64,000 nt of DNA, from contig JAJDER010000070.1 of the NCBI GenBank assembly GCA_029259725.1, forward strand, positions 1 through 64,000. The letters are read 5' to 3'. Positions within the stretch are counted from its first letter, which is position 1; each line of letters starts with the position of its first letter. The DNA is from Planctomycetota bacterium (GTDB taxonomy: Bacteria; Planctomycetota; B15-G4). The position numbers and the translations under genes are program-made. Positions 8,445-16,759 of this stretch are shown in pieces. The notes below the pieces were generated by a model that was not told the origin of the DNA, did no database searches, and was given only the letters and a program-made list of their open reading frames with translations.

Positions 8445-9674
8445 ATGCCGTCCATTCGCGTCCTGCAGCACGTCCTGTTCTCGTTGGTCATCGTCGGCAT
8501 CGCCGCGCCCTGCTGCGAAGCCCAGACGGACCCTCCACCCGACAAGACCGATCCGAAGGCCGCCGTCGGTGGTATTGGCGGGGGCGGCAACTTCGGGAAG
8601 ATCGGCAGGCTTGGACCGATCGGTGCCAACGGCGTCAGTACCATGCGCATCACGGATGACGCACTGACGTGGCTGAAGAACCATCAGCGCCCGGACGGCT
8701 CCTGGTCAAGCGCCCACTTCGACCTGGAGTGCGGCAAGCAAGACGACGACGTGATTTGCTCCGGCAAGGGCAGCCCACAGCAGGACGTGGGTGTGACCGG
8801 GCTGGCGCTACTCGCCTTTCTCGGTACTGGCAACACCCACAGGGTGGGCAAGTACAAGTACACCTGCATGGGCGCACTGACCTGGCTCGTGGACATCCAG
8901 GATCCCGACGGCAACTTCGCCGACTCGAAGAGCAGCGACCTCGCCTACGGCCACATCATCGCCACCGTGGCCATGTGCGAAGCGTACGCAATCACGCGCG
9001 ATGACGACTTCGAGTTGCCAAGCCGGAAGGCAGTCGAGTTCATGTCCGTCGTCCTCGAGGACAAAGACGACATCACCCTCATCGGGTGGGCCGTGGTGGC
9101 CATGACCGTGGCCCGCGAATACGACATCGCGATCGATCAGTCCTCGCTGGATCGTTGCATGCGGATCCTCGTGGAACGGACCGACGAGTCCGGCCGCACC
9201 GTCGCCTCGGGTCTTGGTGCTCGGGACCAGACAGGGGGCGAGCCCGGTGCCGAGCATGCCGACCGCCACGAGCGGCCGACGGCACTCGCCCTGCTGGCTC
9301 GCATCTTCGCCGACCCCACGCTGAGCACGTACCCAGGCAACCGCGAGATGATCGACAAGGGCGTCGAGCTGATCGAGGCCAGGCCGATCGCGTGGGACAC
9401 AAGCGATCCCGGCGAGATCGACTTCCACTACTGGTACTACGGGTCCTATGCTCTCTATCAGTACAGCGTGATCGACTCCAAGCCCTGGAAGGCCTGGGAG
9501 AAGGGGATGCGCGAGGTGCTCTCCGAACATCAGGCCAAGGAAGGCGAAGCCAAGGGCAGCTGGGACCCGTCGGTGGATCCGTGGGGCAACGTCGGGGGTC
9601 GCGTCTACAGCACGGCCATGCTGGCCCTGTGCATGGAGGTCTACTACCGCTACGACACGGTGCTCGATCGCTAG
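8445..9674 (+). CDS. Secreted squalene-cyclase-like toroid protein (paralogue 2)
   Basis: The protein is 409 aa. Its toroid domain matches paralogues 1 and 3 (DALTWLKNHQRPDGSW, FDLECGKQDDDVIC, GSWDPSVDPWGNVGGRVYST). In place of the TonB-like anchor it has a signal peptide (VLFSLVIVGIAAPCCEAQT). The proline-rich arm is absent and only the Gly-rich linker remains. A segment of about 17 residues present in the others (PGAAWRYADFHPEM region) is missing. The last 100 or so bases are almost identical in DNA to paralogue 1, which suggests recent duplication or gene conversion. GGGGGAG precedes the ATG by about 9 nt. It is presumably periplasmic; the function is unknown. Confidence 0.8.
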   Translation: MPSIRVLQHVLFSLVIVGIAAPCCEAQTDPPPDKTDPKAAVGGIGGGGNFGKIGRLGPIGANGVSTMRITDDALTWLKNHQRPDGSWSSAHFDLECGKQDDDVICSGKGSPQQDVGVTGLALLAFLGTGNTHRVGKYKYTCMGALTWLVDIQDPDGNFADSKSSDLAYGHIIATVAMCEAYAITRDDDFELPSRKAVEFMSVVLEDKDDITLIGWAVVAMTVAREYDIAIDQSSLDRCMRILVERTDESGRTVASGLGARDQTGGEPGAEHADRHERPTALALLARIFADPTLSTYPGNREMIDKGVELIEARPIAWDTSDPGEIDFHYWYYGSYALYQYSVIDSKPWKAWEKGMREVLSEHQAKEGEAKGSWDPSVDPWGNVGGRVYSTAMLALCMEVYYRYDTVLDR

Positions 9675-9902
9675 ATCGTCGTCGGGAGCAGCGGCAAGCG
9701 ACCGTCTCGGTCCCACGCAGGCCGCCCATCGCTAGATTGCGGGACGCGCCCCCCCATCCGTGACCGGCCTCGGCCGTTGCTTGCGCGCCCCCTGCTCCTA
9801 GAGCCTCCTGCTCCGCCCGGACCGTGAGCGACCGACGGCACGCGAACGCCGCGCCCCGCGCTCCACCCCTGAACCGCCCGGGCGGCGGCGAGGAGGTGGA
9901 CC

Positions 9903-11471
9903 ATGGTCGCGACCCATCCCGAACTGGTCGTCCAGCGCCCGCACGAACGCAGCTTCGAGGACACGCTGCGCGAGCTGGTCCGCGACGCGCCGTACCTCTT
10001 CGTGGCGCTGGTGCTGCACGCCGTCGTGATCTTCGTGTTCGCGATGATCGAGACGCCGGCGATGGTCACCGACCCGATCCGCCAGATCACGATGACTCCC
10101 AAGCCCGAGGTCCCGCCGCTCCCGCCCGAGCCGATTCCGCCGGAGCCCGTGATCGAGCCTCCCACCGAGCCGATCATCGACCCCGTCATTGCCAAGGAGG
10201 ACGTGCCCGACGCCGAGCCGGACCTCCCGCTCGCGCCCGATACGGGCCCCGTCGACGACAACCCGCTCCCCATGATCCTCGGCCCGGGGCCGGGAGGCGG
10301 GAGCACGCACTATGGCGACCGCCCGGGGCCAGGCATAGGAGGCCCTCCCGGCGCCGGCGACGCGACCAACGAAGCGGTGAACCGAGGCCTGCGCTGGCTC
10401 GCGAAGCACCAGACTTCCGAAGGGCACTGGTCCACGGCCGCCTTCGACCTGGAGTGCGGCAAGCTGGGCGACGACACGATCTGCGACGGCGTGGGTAGCC
10501 CGCAATACGACGTCGGCGTCACCGGCCTCTCGCTGCTGGCCTTCCTGGGCGCCGGCCACACCGACAAGCGCGGTGACTTCCGCAAGACCGTCAAGGCCGG
10601 CCTGCGCTTCCTCGTGGACGTGCAGGACGGCGACGGCGTCTTCGCCGGCGGCACGGGCAGCCAGTACCCCTACGATCACGCCATCGCGACGCTGGCCCTG
10701 GTCGAGGCCACGGCGCTCAGCGGTTCGTATCCGATCAAGCAGGCCGCCAAGCGCGCGCTCGAGCACCTCTACCTGCTGCGCCAACCCGGCGCCGGCTGGC
10801 GCTACGCGGACTTCCATCCGGAGATGACCGACCCGCGGCACCGCAGCGACACCTCGGTCACCGGCTGGGCGATCCTCGCCATCACTTCGGCCAAGGAGAT
10901 CCCCGGGCTCCCGTACGACGCCGTGGCCCTCGACGACGCCATGCTCTTCCTCGAAGAGATGACCGACCGCGACACGGGGCGCACCGGCTACATCGAAGCG
11001 GGCAGCTACCCGGCGCGCGAGGCCGACCGCGCCGAGTTCTGGCCCGACCGCCAGAGCGAGTCGCTCACCGCGGTCGCCGTGTTGTGTCGCGTGTTCGCCG
11101 ACCCCGACCTGGAGATCGCCGGCAACCGCGACATGATCGAGAAGGGCGCCGCGCTGATCGGCGCCCTGCCCCCGCTCTGGAACGACGACGAGCCCGGCCG
11201 CCGCGACCTCTACTACTGGTACTACGGAGCCATGGCCCTCTACCAGGCGCAGGAACTGGACCAGAAGCCGTGGAAGCGCTGGGAGCAGGCGATCGTGTCC
11301 GAGATCGTCCCGCACCAGCACCTCCAGGGCGAGCGCACCGGCTCCTGGGACCCGCAGGTCGATCCGTGGGGTCACCTCGGCGGCCGCGTCTACAGCACGG
11401 CGATCATGACCCTGACGCTCGAGGCCTACTACCGCTACGGGCGGGTGCTCACGCCGGGGCGCGGCAGGTAG
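9903..11471 (+). CDS. TonB-like anchor fused to squalene-cyclase-like toroid domain (paralogue 3)
   Basis: The protein is 522 aa, with GAGGAGG shortly before the ATG. The first 60 residues mirror paralogue 1: RSFEDTLRELVRDAPYLF leads into a membrane segment with ALVLH, where Ser of the SxxxH pattern is replaced by Ala. The proline-rich arm (EVPPLPPEPIPPEPVIEPP) is very TonB-like, as expected for a periplasm-spanning rod. A Gly/Pro-rich linker and the toroid domain follow (GLRWLAKHQTSEGHWSTAAF, GSWDPQVDPWGHLGGRVYST). The segment equivalent to the cyclase acid motif reads ALDDAM, again without the first Asp. It is more diverged from 1 and 2 than they are from each other. The role is unknown. 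Confidence 0.8.
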   Translation: MVATHPELVVQRPHERSFEDTLRELVRDAPYLFVALVLHAVVIFVFAMIETPAMVTDPIRQITMTPKPEVPPLPPEPIPPEPVIEPPTEPIIDPVIAKEDVPDAEPDLPLAPDTGPVDDNPLPMILGPGPGGGSTHYGDRPGPGIGGPPGAGDATNEAVNRGLRWLAKHQTSEGHWSTAAFDLECGKLGDDTICDGVGSPQYDVGVTGLSLLAFLGAGHTDKRGDFRKTVKAGLRFLVDVQDGDGVFAGGTGSQYPYDHAIATLALVEATALSGSYPIKQAAKRALEHLYLLRQPGAGWRYADFHPEMTDPRHRSDTSVTGWAILAITSAKEIPGLPYDAVALDDAMLFLEEMTDRDTGRTGYIEAGSYPAREADRAEFWPDRQSESLTAVAVLCRVFADPDLEIAGNRDMIEKGAALIGALPPLWNDDEPGRRDLYYWYYGAMALYQAQELDQKPWKRWEQAIVSEIVPHQHLQGERTGSWDPQVDPWGHLGGRVYSTAIMTLTLEAYYRYGRVLTPGRGR

Positions 11472-11516
11472 GCCGTGTCCGGTACGACCGGCACCCCGTG
11501 CCGGCATCCCACCGCG

Positions 11517-11870
11517 ATGCCCATCAGCCTGAAGCGTGTCTACGAACCCGCCGCCCCCGAGGACGGCCTGCGCATCCTGGTCGAACGCCTCTGGCCGCGC
11601 GGCCTCAGCAAGGTCGACGCGAAGCTCGATCACTGGTCCCGCGACCTGGCCCCGTCCCCCGACCTGCGCAAGTGGTTCGACCACCGCGAGGACCGCTGGC
11701 TGCAGTTCCAGAAGCGCTACCACGCCGAACTGGATGCCCGCCCCGAGGCCGTGGAAGAACTGCTCGCAATCCTGCGAGGCGCGAAGCGCTCCACCTTCGT
11801 CTTAGCCTCCCGCGAAGAGCAGATGAACAACGCCGTCGCCCTCCGCGCCTACATCAGCAAGCGCCTCTAG
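11517..11870 (+). CDS. DUF488 family protein (YeaO-like)
   Basis: This is a 117-aa protein of the DUF488/YeaO family. The typical markers are KRVYEP near the start, ILVERLWPRG, KLDHWSRDLAPSPDLRKWF and a C-terminal LASREEQMNNA. The family has no settled biochemical function. The ATG at 11517 begins at the conserved MPISLKRVY; the ORF-track start 42 bases upstream adds residues not seen in the family. It follows paralogue 3 by 45 nt and may be cotranscribed, but there is no functional link that I can see. Confidence 0.85.
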   Translation: MPISLKRVYEPAAPEDGLRILVERLWPRGLSKVDAKLDHWSRDLAPSPDLRKWFDHREDRWLQFQKRYHAELDARPEAVEELLAILRGAKRSTFVLASREEQMNNAVALRAYISKRL

Positions 11871-12368
11871 CCAGCGGCCCCCCCGCCCGAGGCCTCGCAC
11901 CCGACGCACATCGCCCGACGCACATCGCCCGACGCACATCACCCGAGGCGCATCACCCGAGGCGTCGCGCCCGAGGGCCACCCGAGCCCCAGCCGAGGGC
12001 CGCCAGCGGGCCACCCGAACCCCAGCCGCGGCAGGTACTGAACAGCCTCCGCTCGCAGCGCCCGCGCCGGCACCACCAGCGCGCCCCCACCCCCAGGCTG
12101 GTCACCCGCGCCGTTCCTCGCCACCTGCGACCTGTCCGCATCCCCGCCCCATCCCCGCGCCCACCCGCACTCAGGTCCACGGCGTGTCAGGGAAAAGACA
12201 GTGATGCTGCCCGCGCAGTTAGCGCAGCGCGGTCCGAGCACGGGAGCCTCACGGTAGATTGCCGGGCGCCCCCGCCCCCACCTGCACCTGCGTGGACAGA
12301 CCCCGTCCGCCAGGATTCCCGAGCCGACGTTCTCGCGCGCGAGCTCCACGCCCGCACAGCGGAACCGT
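11871..12368. other. Intergenic region with minisatellite
   Basis: This 498-bp gap lies between the DUF488 gene and the convergent rpsT gene. It contains a 14-bp tandem repeat (11900-11969), a second imprecise duplication around CCACCCGAGCCCCAGCCG, and C-rich low-complexity sequence. A plus-strand TAGATT box at 12255-12260 has no gene behind it. No coding sequence is supported. Confidence 0.6.
11900..11969. repeat. 14-bp tandem repeat, five copies
   Basis: Units read CCCGACGCACATCG (twice), CCCGACGCACATCA, CCCGAGGCGCATCA and CCCGAGGCGTCGCG, so divergence rises to the right. It is intergenic. Confidence 0.85.
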
Positions 12369-12629
12369 CTACTTGAGCGCCGCCGTCCGCGCCACGAGCG
12401 CCTTGCGACGCGCGGCGGTGTTGGCGTGGATGCTGTGCGCCTTGGCGGCCTTGTCGATGGCCTTGAACGCCGCGCTGACGGCGGTCTTCACGGCCTCGGC
12501 GTCACCCGCCTCGACGGCCGTGCCGACGTGCCGCATGGCCGTCTTCATGTTGGACTTGCGGGCACGGTTCGCCATCCGACGGTTCGCGGCCTGGCGCACG
12601 CGCTTGGCGGCCTGCTTGTTGTTCGGCAT
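12369..12629 (-). CDS. rpsT: 30S ribosomal protein S20
   Basis: S20 is a small basic protein that binds 16S rRNA early in 30S assembly. The 86-aa length is normal. It opens with MPNNKQAAKRVRQAANRR and has the conserved helical core (RKSNMKTAMRHV, AFKAIDKAAKAHSIHANTAARRK). AGGA lies 5 nt before the ATG. It sits 43 nt downstream of a TPR gene on the same strand and converges with the DUF488 gene. It may be expressed from the leaderless TPR promoter or from its own signal in the gap. Confidence 0.97.
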   Translation of the reverse strand: MPNNKQAAKRVRQAANRRMANRARKSNMKTAMRHVGTAVEAGDAEAVKTAVSAAFKAIDKAAKAHSIHANTAARRKALVARTAALK

Positions 12630-12672
12630 CGTTCCTGGTGATTCCTGGGGGGGTCGGCGATCCGGCCCCCGG

Positions 12673-14001
12673 CTAGCGGTTCAGGGCCTCGATCTTGGAG
12701 GCGACGTCCTTGAAGTTGATGTCGACCTCGTAGATCTGGAGGTATCGCTCGAGGGCCCCGGAGGCATCTCCCTGGCGCTCGGCGACGAGCCCCAGATGGT
12801 AGCAGATCTCCTTTCCGCGGTCCCCGGCCACACCCCCGGAGGCTTCCAGCGCCCCCTCGAACTGCCGGGCCGCCAGCGGGAGCAGGCCCTTCTTGAAGAA
12901 GCAGGCCCCGAGGCCCTCCTGGCTCTCGATCTGGGTGCGCGGGTCCTTGACCGACAGCTGGAAGCTCTCGATGGCACCGTCCACGTCTCCGGCGCGATAC
13001 AGGGCCCGGGCCAGCTTCAGGCGCAACTCGGCGTCCCCGGGCGCCCGGCGGGCTCGGCGCCCGAACTCCTCCGCCTCCAGCACCGCCCGCTCGTCCTTCA
13101 GCCGGCGCGCCGCCTCGGCGTCCCCGGCGGCGGACTCGATCGCGGCCCGGTTGACGGCCAGCGCGAGGTCCCCGCGGGCATCGAGCAGCTCGTCGTCCTC
13201 GGGCGAGGCGGTCAGGGCCTCGTCGACCACGCCGCGAGCCCGATCCAGCTGCCCCGACGAGCGCAGCGCCGCCACGAGCTGCCGACGGAGCGCCGCCGTG
13301 GGGGCCTCCGCGTAGGCCGCGGTCAGGGACTCCACGTCCGCGGCCAGCTCACCCCCGGTCCGGTGCAGGCGCTGCTGCCGCTCGGCCTTCTGCATCGCGT
13401 CCTTGTCGCGCACCAGTTCCTGGGACGACGTCGCCGAGGCGTAGCGGGTCGACTTGAGCGTCCCCTCGGCCGCCAGGTTCTTGCGGAGCTTGCCGATCTC
13501 CGGGTCCCGCGGGTCGAGCCGGTGTGCGCGCTCCAGGCAGTCGATGGCCTGGTCGATCTCGCGCAGGGCCCAGTGCAGCTTCCCGGCTGACTTGAGCGCC
13601 TCGACATCACCGTCGTCGAGTTCGAGCCGGTAGCGCCAGGCCGCCAGCGACGAGCCCTGGTAGCCCAGCTCGTCGAGAGCCCCGGCCAGCACGGCCACCA
13701 GCGCCAGATCCGTGGGGTCGCGCTCCAGCCCGGCGTCGCAGGTCTTGACCACCGCCTCGAGCTTGCGGCTGCCGCGCAGGGCCAGGGCCGTGGCGCGCAG
13801 ACCCTTGGCCGCCAGGCGATCGGGGAGCTTCGGCCCACCCCGCAGCTCGGCCTTGCGACGGTAGGCCGACAGCAGTCCGCCGCGGGCCTCGGGGTGTCCC
13901 GGCTTGGCCAGCAGCACCTGCTTGTAGAGGGCGATGGCCTGGGCCGGATTGCGCTTTCTCAGCGCCTGGGTGGCACGCGAGATGAACTTGTCCACGTCCA
14001 T
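12673..14001 (-). CDS. TPR-repeat protein
   Basis: This 442-aa protein is built of helical repeats. Typical TPR units are visible at the N-terminus (PAQAIALYKQVLLAKPGHPEA), in the middle (IDQAIDCLERAHRLDPRDPEI) and near the C-terminus (GDASGALERYLQIYEVDINF). No signal peptide or membrane segment is present, so it is presumably a cytoplasmic scaffold. I start it at ATG 14001, where MDVDKFISRATQALRK begins; the ORF track ran upstream antisense to def. A TAAGGT box lies 7 nt before this ATG with no room for a ribosome binding site, suggesting a leaderless mRNA. It is divergent from def and upstream of rpsT. The partner is unknown. Confidence 0.85.
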   Translation of the reverse strand: MDVDKFISRATQALRKRNPAQAIALYKQVLLAKPGHPEARGGLLSAYRRKAELRGGPKLPDRLAAKGLRATALALRGSRKLEAVVKTCDAGLERDPTDLALVAVLAGALDELGYQGSSLAAWRYRLELDDGDVEALKSAGKLHWALREIDQAIDCLERAHRLDPRDPEIGKLRKNLAAEGTLKSTRYASATSSQELVRDKDAMQKAERQQRLHRTGGELAADVESLTAAYAEAPTAALRRQLVAALRSSGQLDRARGVVDEALTASPEDDELLDARGDLALAVNRAAIESAAGDAEAARRLKDERAVLEAEEFGRRARRAPGDAELRLKLARALYRAGDVDGAIESFQLSVKDPRTQIESQEGLGACFFKKGLLPLAARQFEGALEASGGVAGDRGKEICYHLGLVAERQGDASGALERYLQIYEVDINFKDVASKIEALNR

Positions 14002-14008
14002 GGCCGAG

Positions 14009-14014
14009 ACCTTA
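14009..14014 (-). promoter_or_regulatory. -10 box for the TPR gene (leaderless)
   Basis: On the minus strand TAAGGT is followed by 7 nt (CTCGGCC) and the ATG at 14001. A transcript starting 6-7 nt after the box would begin at the start codon. No -35 is evident. Confidence 0.4.
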
Positions 14015-14202
14015 TCACGGGGGGCGGGCCACCCGCCTCGAAGCGAGACGCGCCCGACGCGCCCAAGGGCGCACCTGGCACGAGGTCCGGGAGCACCCGC
14101 CCCCCACTGCGTCACCGAGCCCCGCGGCGTCCTCCCGCCGCGTCCTCCCGGCTCGTCCCGGCGGCTCGTTGCGGCGGCTCGTGCCGGCCACGGAGGCTGT
14201 GC

Positions 14203-14208
14203 CATAAT
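14203..14208 (+). promoter_or_regulatory. -10 box for def (leaderless)
   Basis: CATAAT is followed by 6 nt (CGGCGC) and then the ATG at 14215. The spacing places the expected transcription start on or next to the start codon. Confidence 0.5.
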
Positions 14209-14214
14209 CGGCGC

Positions 14215-14751
14215 ATGCAGATGGAGCTCCGCCTCTACCCCGATCCGGTCCTGCAGAGACCCGCGGACCCGATCACCGACTTCGACGACGCCCTCCGCGA
14301 GCGCGTCGCCGAGATGTACCGGATCATGTACGAGGAGGGCGGAGTCGGCCTCGCCGCTCCCCAGGTGGGCTGGTCGGCGCAGGTGCTCGTGATCAACCCG
14401 GCAGCCGACAAGGACGACAGCAGCCGCGCGCTGACCGTGATCAACCCGCGCCTGCTGAAGAAGTGGGGCAAGACCACCGATCAGGAGGGCTGCCTCTCGT
14501 TCCCCGAGATCTTCGTCGAGGTGGAGCGCCCCGTGGGCGTGCGCCTCGCGTGGCAGGACGAGCACGGCGAGTCCCACGAGGACGACCTCACCGACTTCGC
14601 GGCGCGCATCGTGCTGCACGAGAAGGACCACCTCGACGGCGTGTTGCTCGTGCACCGCATGAGCCCGGTGGACCGGATCCAGCACCGCGACGCCCTGGAC
14701 GAGCTGATCGACCTCTTCGCGCGCAAGCAGGCCCGGGCGAACGCGGGCTGA
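14215..14751 (+). CDS. def: Peptide deformylase
   Basis: This metalloenzyme removes the formyl group from the N-terminal methionine of new proteins. All three signature motifs are intact: GVGLAAPQVG (about residues 43-52), EGCLSFP (91-97, with the metal-binding Cys) and HEKDH (135-139, the HExxH metal site). The length of 178 aa is normal. Two in-frame ATGs lie at 14215 and 14221; I chose the first because it fits 6 nt behind a CATAAT box. No Shine-Dalgarno is present, in line with a leaderless start. It is followed 22 nt later by ribF. Confidence 0.96.
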   Translation: MQMELRLYPDPVLQRPADPITDFDDALRERVAEMYRIMYEEGGVGLAAPQVGWSAQVLVINPAADKDDSSRALTVINPRLLKKWGKTTDQEGCLSFPEIFVEVERPVGVRLAWQDEHGESHEDDLTDFAARIVLHEKDHLDGVLLVHRMSPVDRIQHRDALDELIDLFARKQARANAG

Positions 14752-14773
14752 GCCCGCCACGCGCGGCGCGACC

Positions 14774-15745
14774 ATGGAGCGCCATCACCTCACGAGCCTG
14801 GATGACGCTCCGGCCGTGCTGCCGGCCGCCGTGGTCACCATCGGCGTCTTCGACGGAGTGCACCTCGGACACCAGACGATCCTCGACCGGCTCGTGGACA
14901 TCGCGCGCGAGCGTGGGCTGCCGTCGGTCTGCGTGACCTTCTCGGTGCACCCGCGCGAGGTCCTCGCGGGCGAGGCGCCCCACTCGATCCTGTCGCTCGA
15001 GCACCGGCTCGAACTGCTCGAACGCCGCGGGGTGGATCACGCCGTGATCGTGGAGTTCTCGCGAGCCTTCGCCGAGGTCGACGCCGAGACCTTCGTCGAC
15101 CGGCTGCTCGTGCGGGCCCTGGGCGTGCGCGAACTCGTCCTCGGCCACGACACCGCCGTGGGCAAGAACCGCCGGGGCGACGCCGCCTTCCTGGCCGACG
15201 CGGGACGTCGCCACGGGTTCGGCGTGGTCACCGTCGGCGGCGTGACCGTCGACGGGGCCGTGGTCTCGTCGAGCCGCGTCCGCGCGGCCATCTCCCGCGG
15301 CGACGTCGAGACCGCTCGGCGCCTGCTCGGCCGCCCGCCCAGCCTGCTCGGCACGGTCGTCCATGGCGACGGCCGCGGCACGACGATCGGCTTCCCGACC
15401 GCCAACCTCGAAGTGCTCAGCGAGGCGTTCCCGCCCTACGGCGTCTACGCCGTCACGGCGCGCTGCATCCCATCCGGCGGCGGCGCGGCGCCGGTCGACC
15501 TGCCGGCCGTCATGAACTACGGCACGCGCCCGACCTTCCATCAGGACGACACCCACGCCGTCTTCGAGATCCACGTCCTCGATCGCGACGACCTGCAGCT
15601 CTACGGCCTGCGCATGGAGGTGTTCCTGCACGCCTTCCTGCGGCGCGAGCGGCGCTTCGAAGGGGCCGACGATCTCGTGGATCAGATCGCACGGGACTGT
15701 GCGGCCGCGCGGCTCGTCGAGCGTTCGCTACCCGACGCCTCCTGA
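14774..15745 (+). CDS. ribF: Bifunctional riboflavin kinase/FAD synthetase
   Basis: RibF converts riboflavin to FMN and FMN to FAD in the cytoplasm. At 323 aa it has the usual two domains. The N-terminal nucleotidyltransferase domain carries IGVFDGVHLGHQ and the later VSSSRVRAAISRGDVE. The C-terminal riboflavin kinase domain carries GRGTTIGFPTANLE, PPYGVYAV and the NYGTRPTF segment. All key motifs are present. It follows def closely, so the two are probably one operon. Confidence 0.96.
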   Translation: MERHHLTSLDDAPAVLPAAVVTIGVFDGVHLGHQTILDRLVDIARERGLPSVCVTFSVHPREVLAGEAPHSILSLEHRLELLERRGVDHAVIVEFSRAFAEVDAETFVDRLLVRALGVRELVLGHDTAVGKNRRGDAAFLADAGRRHGFGVVTVGGVTVDGAVVSSSRVRAAISRGDVETARRLLGRPPSLLGTVVHGDGRGTTIGFPTANLEVLSEAFPPYGVYAVTARCIPSGGGAAPVDLPAVMNYGTRPTFHQDDTHAVFEIHVLDRDDLQLYGLRMEVFLHAFLRRERRFEGADDLVDQIARDCAAARLVERSLPDAS

Positions 15746-15760
15746 GCCACGGTCCGCTCC

Positions 15761-15824
15761 CGGCGGGTTCAGGGCGCGGCGGGTTCAGGGCGCGACGGGT
15801 TCAGGGCGCGGCGGGTTCAGGGCG
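15761..15824. repeat. 16-bp tandem repeat, four copies
   Basis: Four copies of CGGCGGGTTCAGGGCG (the third with GA for GG at bases 3-4) lie between convergent ribF and the next minus-strand gene. The last copy supplies the stop codon of that gene (TCA at 15817-15819), so repeat turnover can alter its C-terminus. Confidence 0.85.
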
Positions 15825-16392
15825 CGACGGCCCAGCCGCCCTCGGCCCGCTCCAGCCAGAACCACTCGCGCACCGCCGGGATCGCCTTCAGGTCCACCAG
15901 CGAGACCACGGCCACCGTGCGCTGGGCGTCGAAACCCGGCCGGGACAGGTACACCATGGGGCCGATCTCGGTGAGCACGCCGACCTCGGCCTGGGCCACG
16001 GCCCGCGCGCCGCCGGGCGCGAGCAACGGTCCGTACTCCCCTTCCCCGAGGATGCGCAGCGGAGCCTGGGCCGCGAAGTCGGCGGGCAGCCAGGCGAGCG
16101 TCTCGTTGCGCTCCCGATAGGACTGTGCAGCCTGGGCGACGGCATCGGTGTCGAGCGTCGCGGCACCGCCGCGGCCGACCTCGTCGACACCGACCACGAG
16201 GCCTCGCACGACCTCGGCGATGCCGAGCTCCCGCTCCGTCACGTCGAAGCGGTAGTCGAGCACGGTCGAGAGCACCCGCGTCTCCTCGTCCGCGAGCAAC
16301 GGTCGATCGACGAGCAGGCTCGAGACGGTGTCCAGATTGAGCACCGCGTAGGCCACCGCCGCAAGGATCACCACCACCAGGATGCGTCGCAC
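15817..16392 (-). CDS. Membrane-anchored protein of unknown function
   Basis: This 191-aa protein has an N-terminal hydrophobic anchor or signal (RRILVVVILAAVAYAVLNL) followed by an extracytoplasmic domain. I recognise no family. The C-terminal half (DAQRTVAVVSLVDLKAIPAVREWFWLERAEGGW) looks like a beta-rich domain ending in a Trp-rich edge. I start it at GTG 16392, where GGAAAGGGA is placed as a ribosome binding site; the ORF-track start is 93 bases upstream inside the preceding gene. The preceding minus-strand gene ends 17 nt before it, so the two are likely translated from one mRNA. The stop codon lies inside a 16-bp tandem repeat. Confidence 0.6.
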   Translation of the reverse strand: MRRILVVVILAAVAYAVLNLDTVSSLLVDRPLLADEETRVLSTVLDYRFDVTERELGIAEVVRGLVVGVDEVGRGGAATLDTDAVAQAAQSYRERNETLAWLPADFAAQAPLRILGEGEYGPLLAPGGARAVAQAEVGVLTEIGPMVYLSRPGFDAQRTVAVVSLVDLKAIPAVREWFWLERAEGGWAVAP

Positions 16393-16408
16393 CAGTCCGT
16401 CCCTTTCC

Positions 16409-16699
16409 TCACTCGCGTCCCGCGGCCACAGCGTCGCGATCCAAGCCGAAATAGTCCAGCAGGGAGCGCCGCAGGTCCTCGGCATGCGCGAGCTCGACCA
16501 CGTCGAGCAGGCGCTCGAGGTCCCGGTTGCGCTTGTCCGCGAGCGCCTCGACGTCCAGCTCGGCCGGCCCCAGCGGACGGACGAAGCGCCGGTGTTCCAG
16601 AACGGGCCCGGGCTCGATCACACCGAGCTTGTCCAGGGTGATCAGGCAGGCCTCGGCGCGCCGATCGTTCGCAGGATCGTGTCGAGAGTCATGCCGCAC
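16409..16699 (-). CDS. Small protein of unknown function
   Basis: This is a 96-aa protein, helical and charged (ELDVEALADKRNRDLERLLD, DLRRSLLDYFGLDRDAVAAG), with no signal peptide. The ORF-track version starts at 16798 and would run through tRNA-Phe, so I use GTG 16699. The segment CLITLDKLGVIEPGPVLEHR resembles a small wing or zinc-binding region, but I cannot assign a family. It lies 60 nt downstream of the tRNA and 17 nt upstream of the anchored protein gene. Confidence 0.5.
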   Translation of the reverse strand: MRHDSRHDPANDRRAEACLITLDKLGVIEPGPVLEHRRFVRPLGPAELDVEALADKRNRDLERLLDVVELAHAEDLRRSLLDYFGLDRDAVAAGRE

Positions 16700-16759
16700 C
16701 CCGGAACAAGGCGAGCCACGAGGCGCCGACGCGCGCCTCGTGGCTCGGATCAAGTGCGG

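Noticed and set aside
6538-11471. Squalene-hopene cyclase or terpene cyclase activity for the three toroid proteins
   Set aside because: The DXDD catalytic acid is not conserved (AMDDT, SLDRC, ALDDA), and the anchors and signal peptide point to the periplasm. Only the fold is supported.
12255-12260. Plus-strand TAGATT box as a promoter
   Set aside because: The only gene downstream is rpsT on the opposite strand and no -35 is present. An antisense RNA is possible but unsupported.
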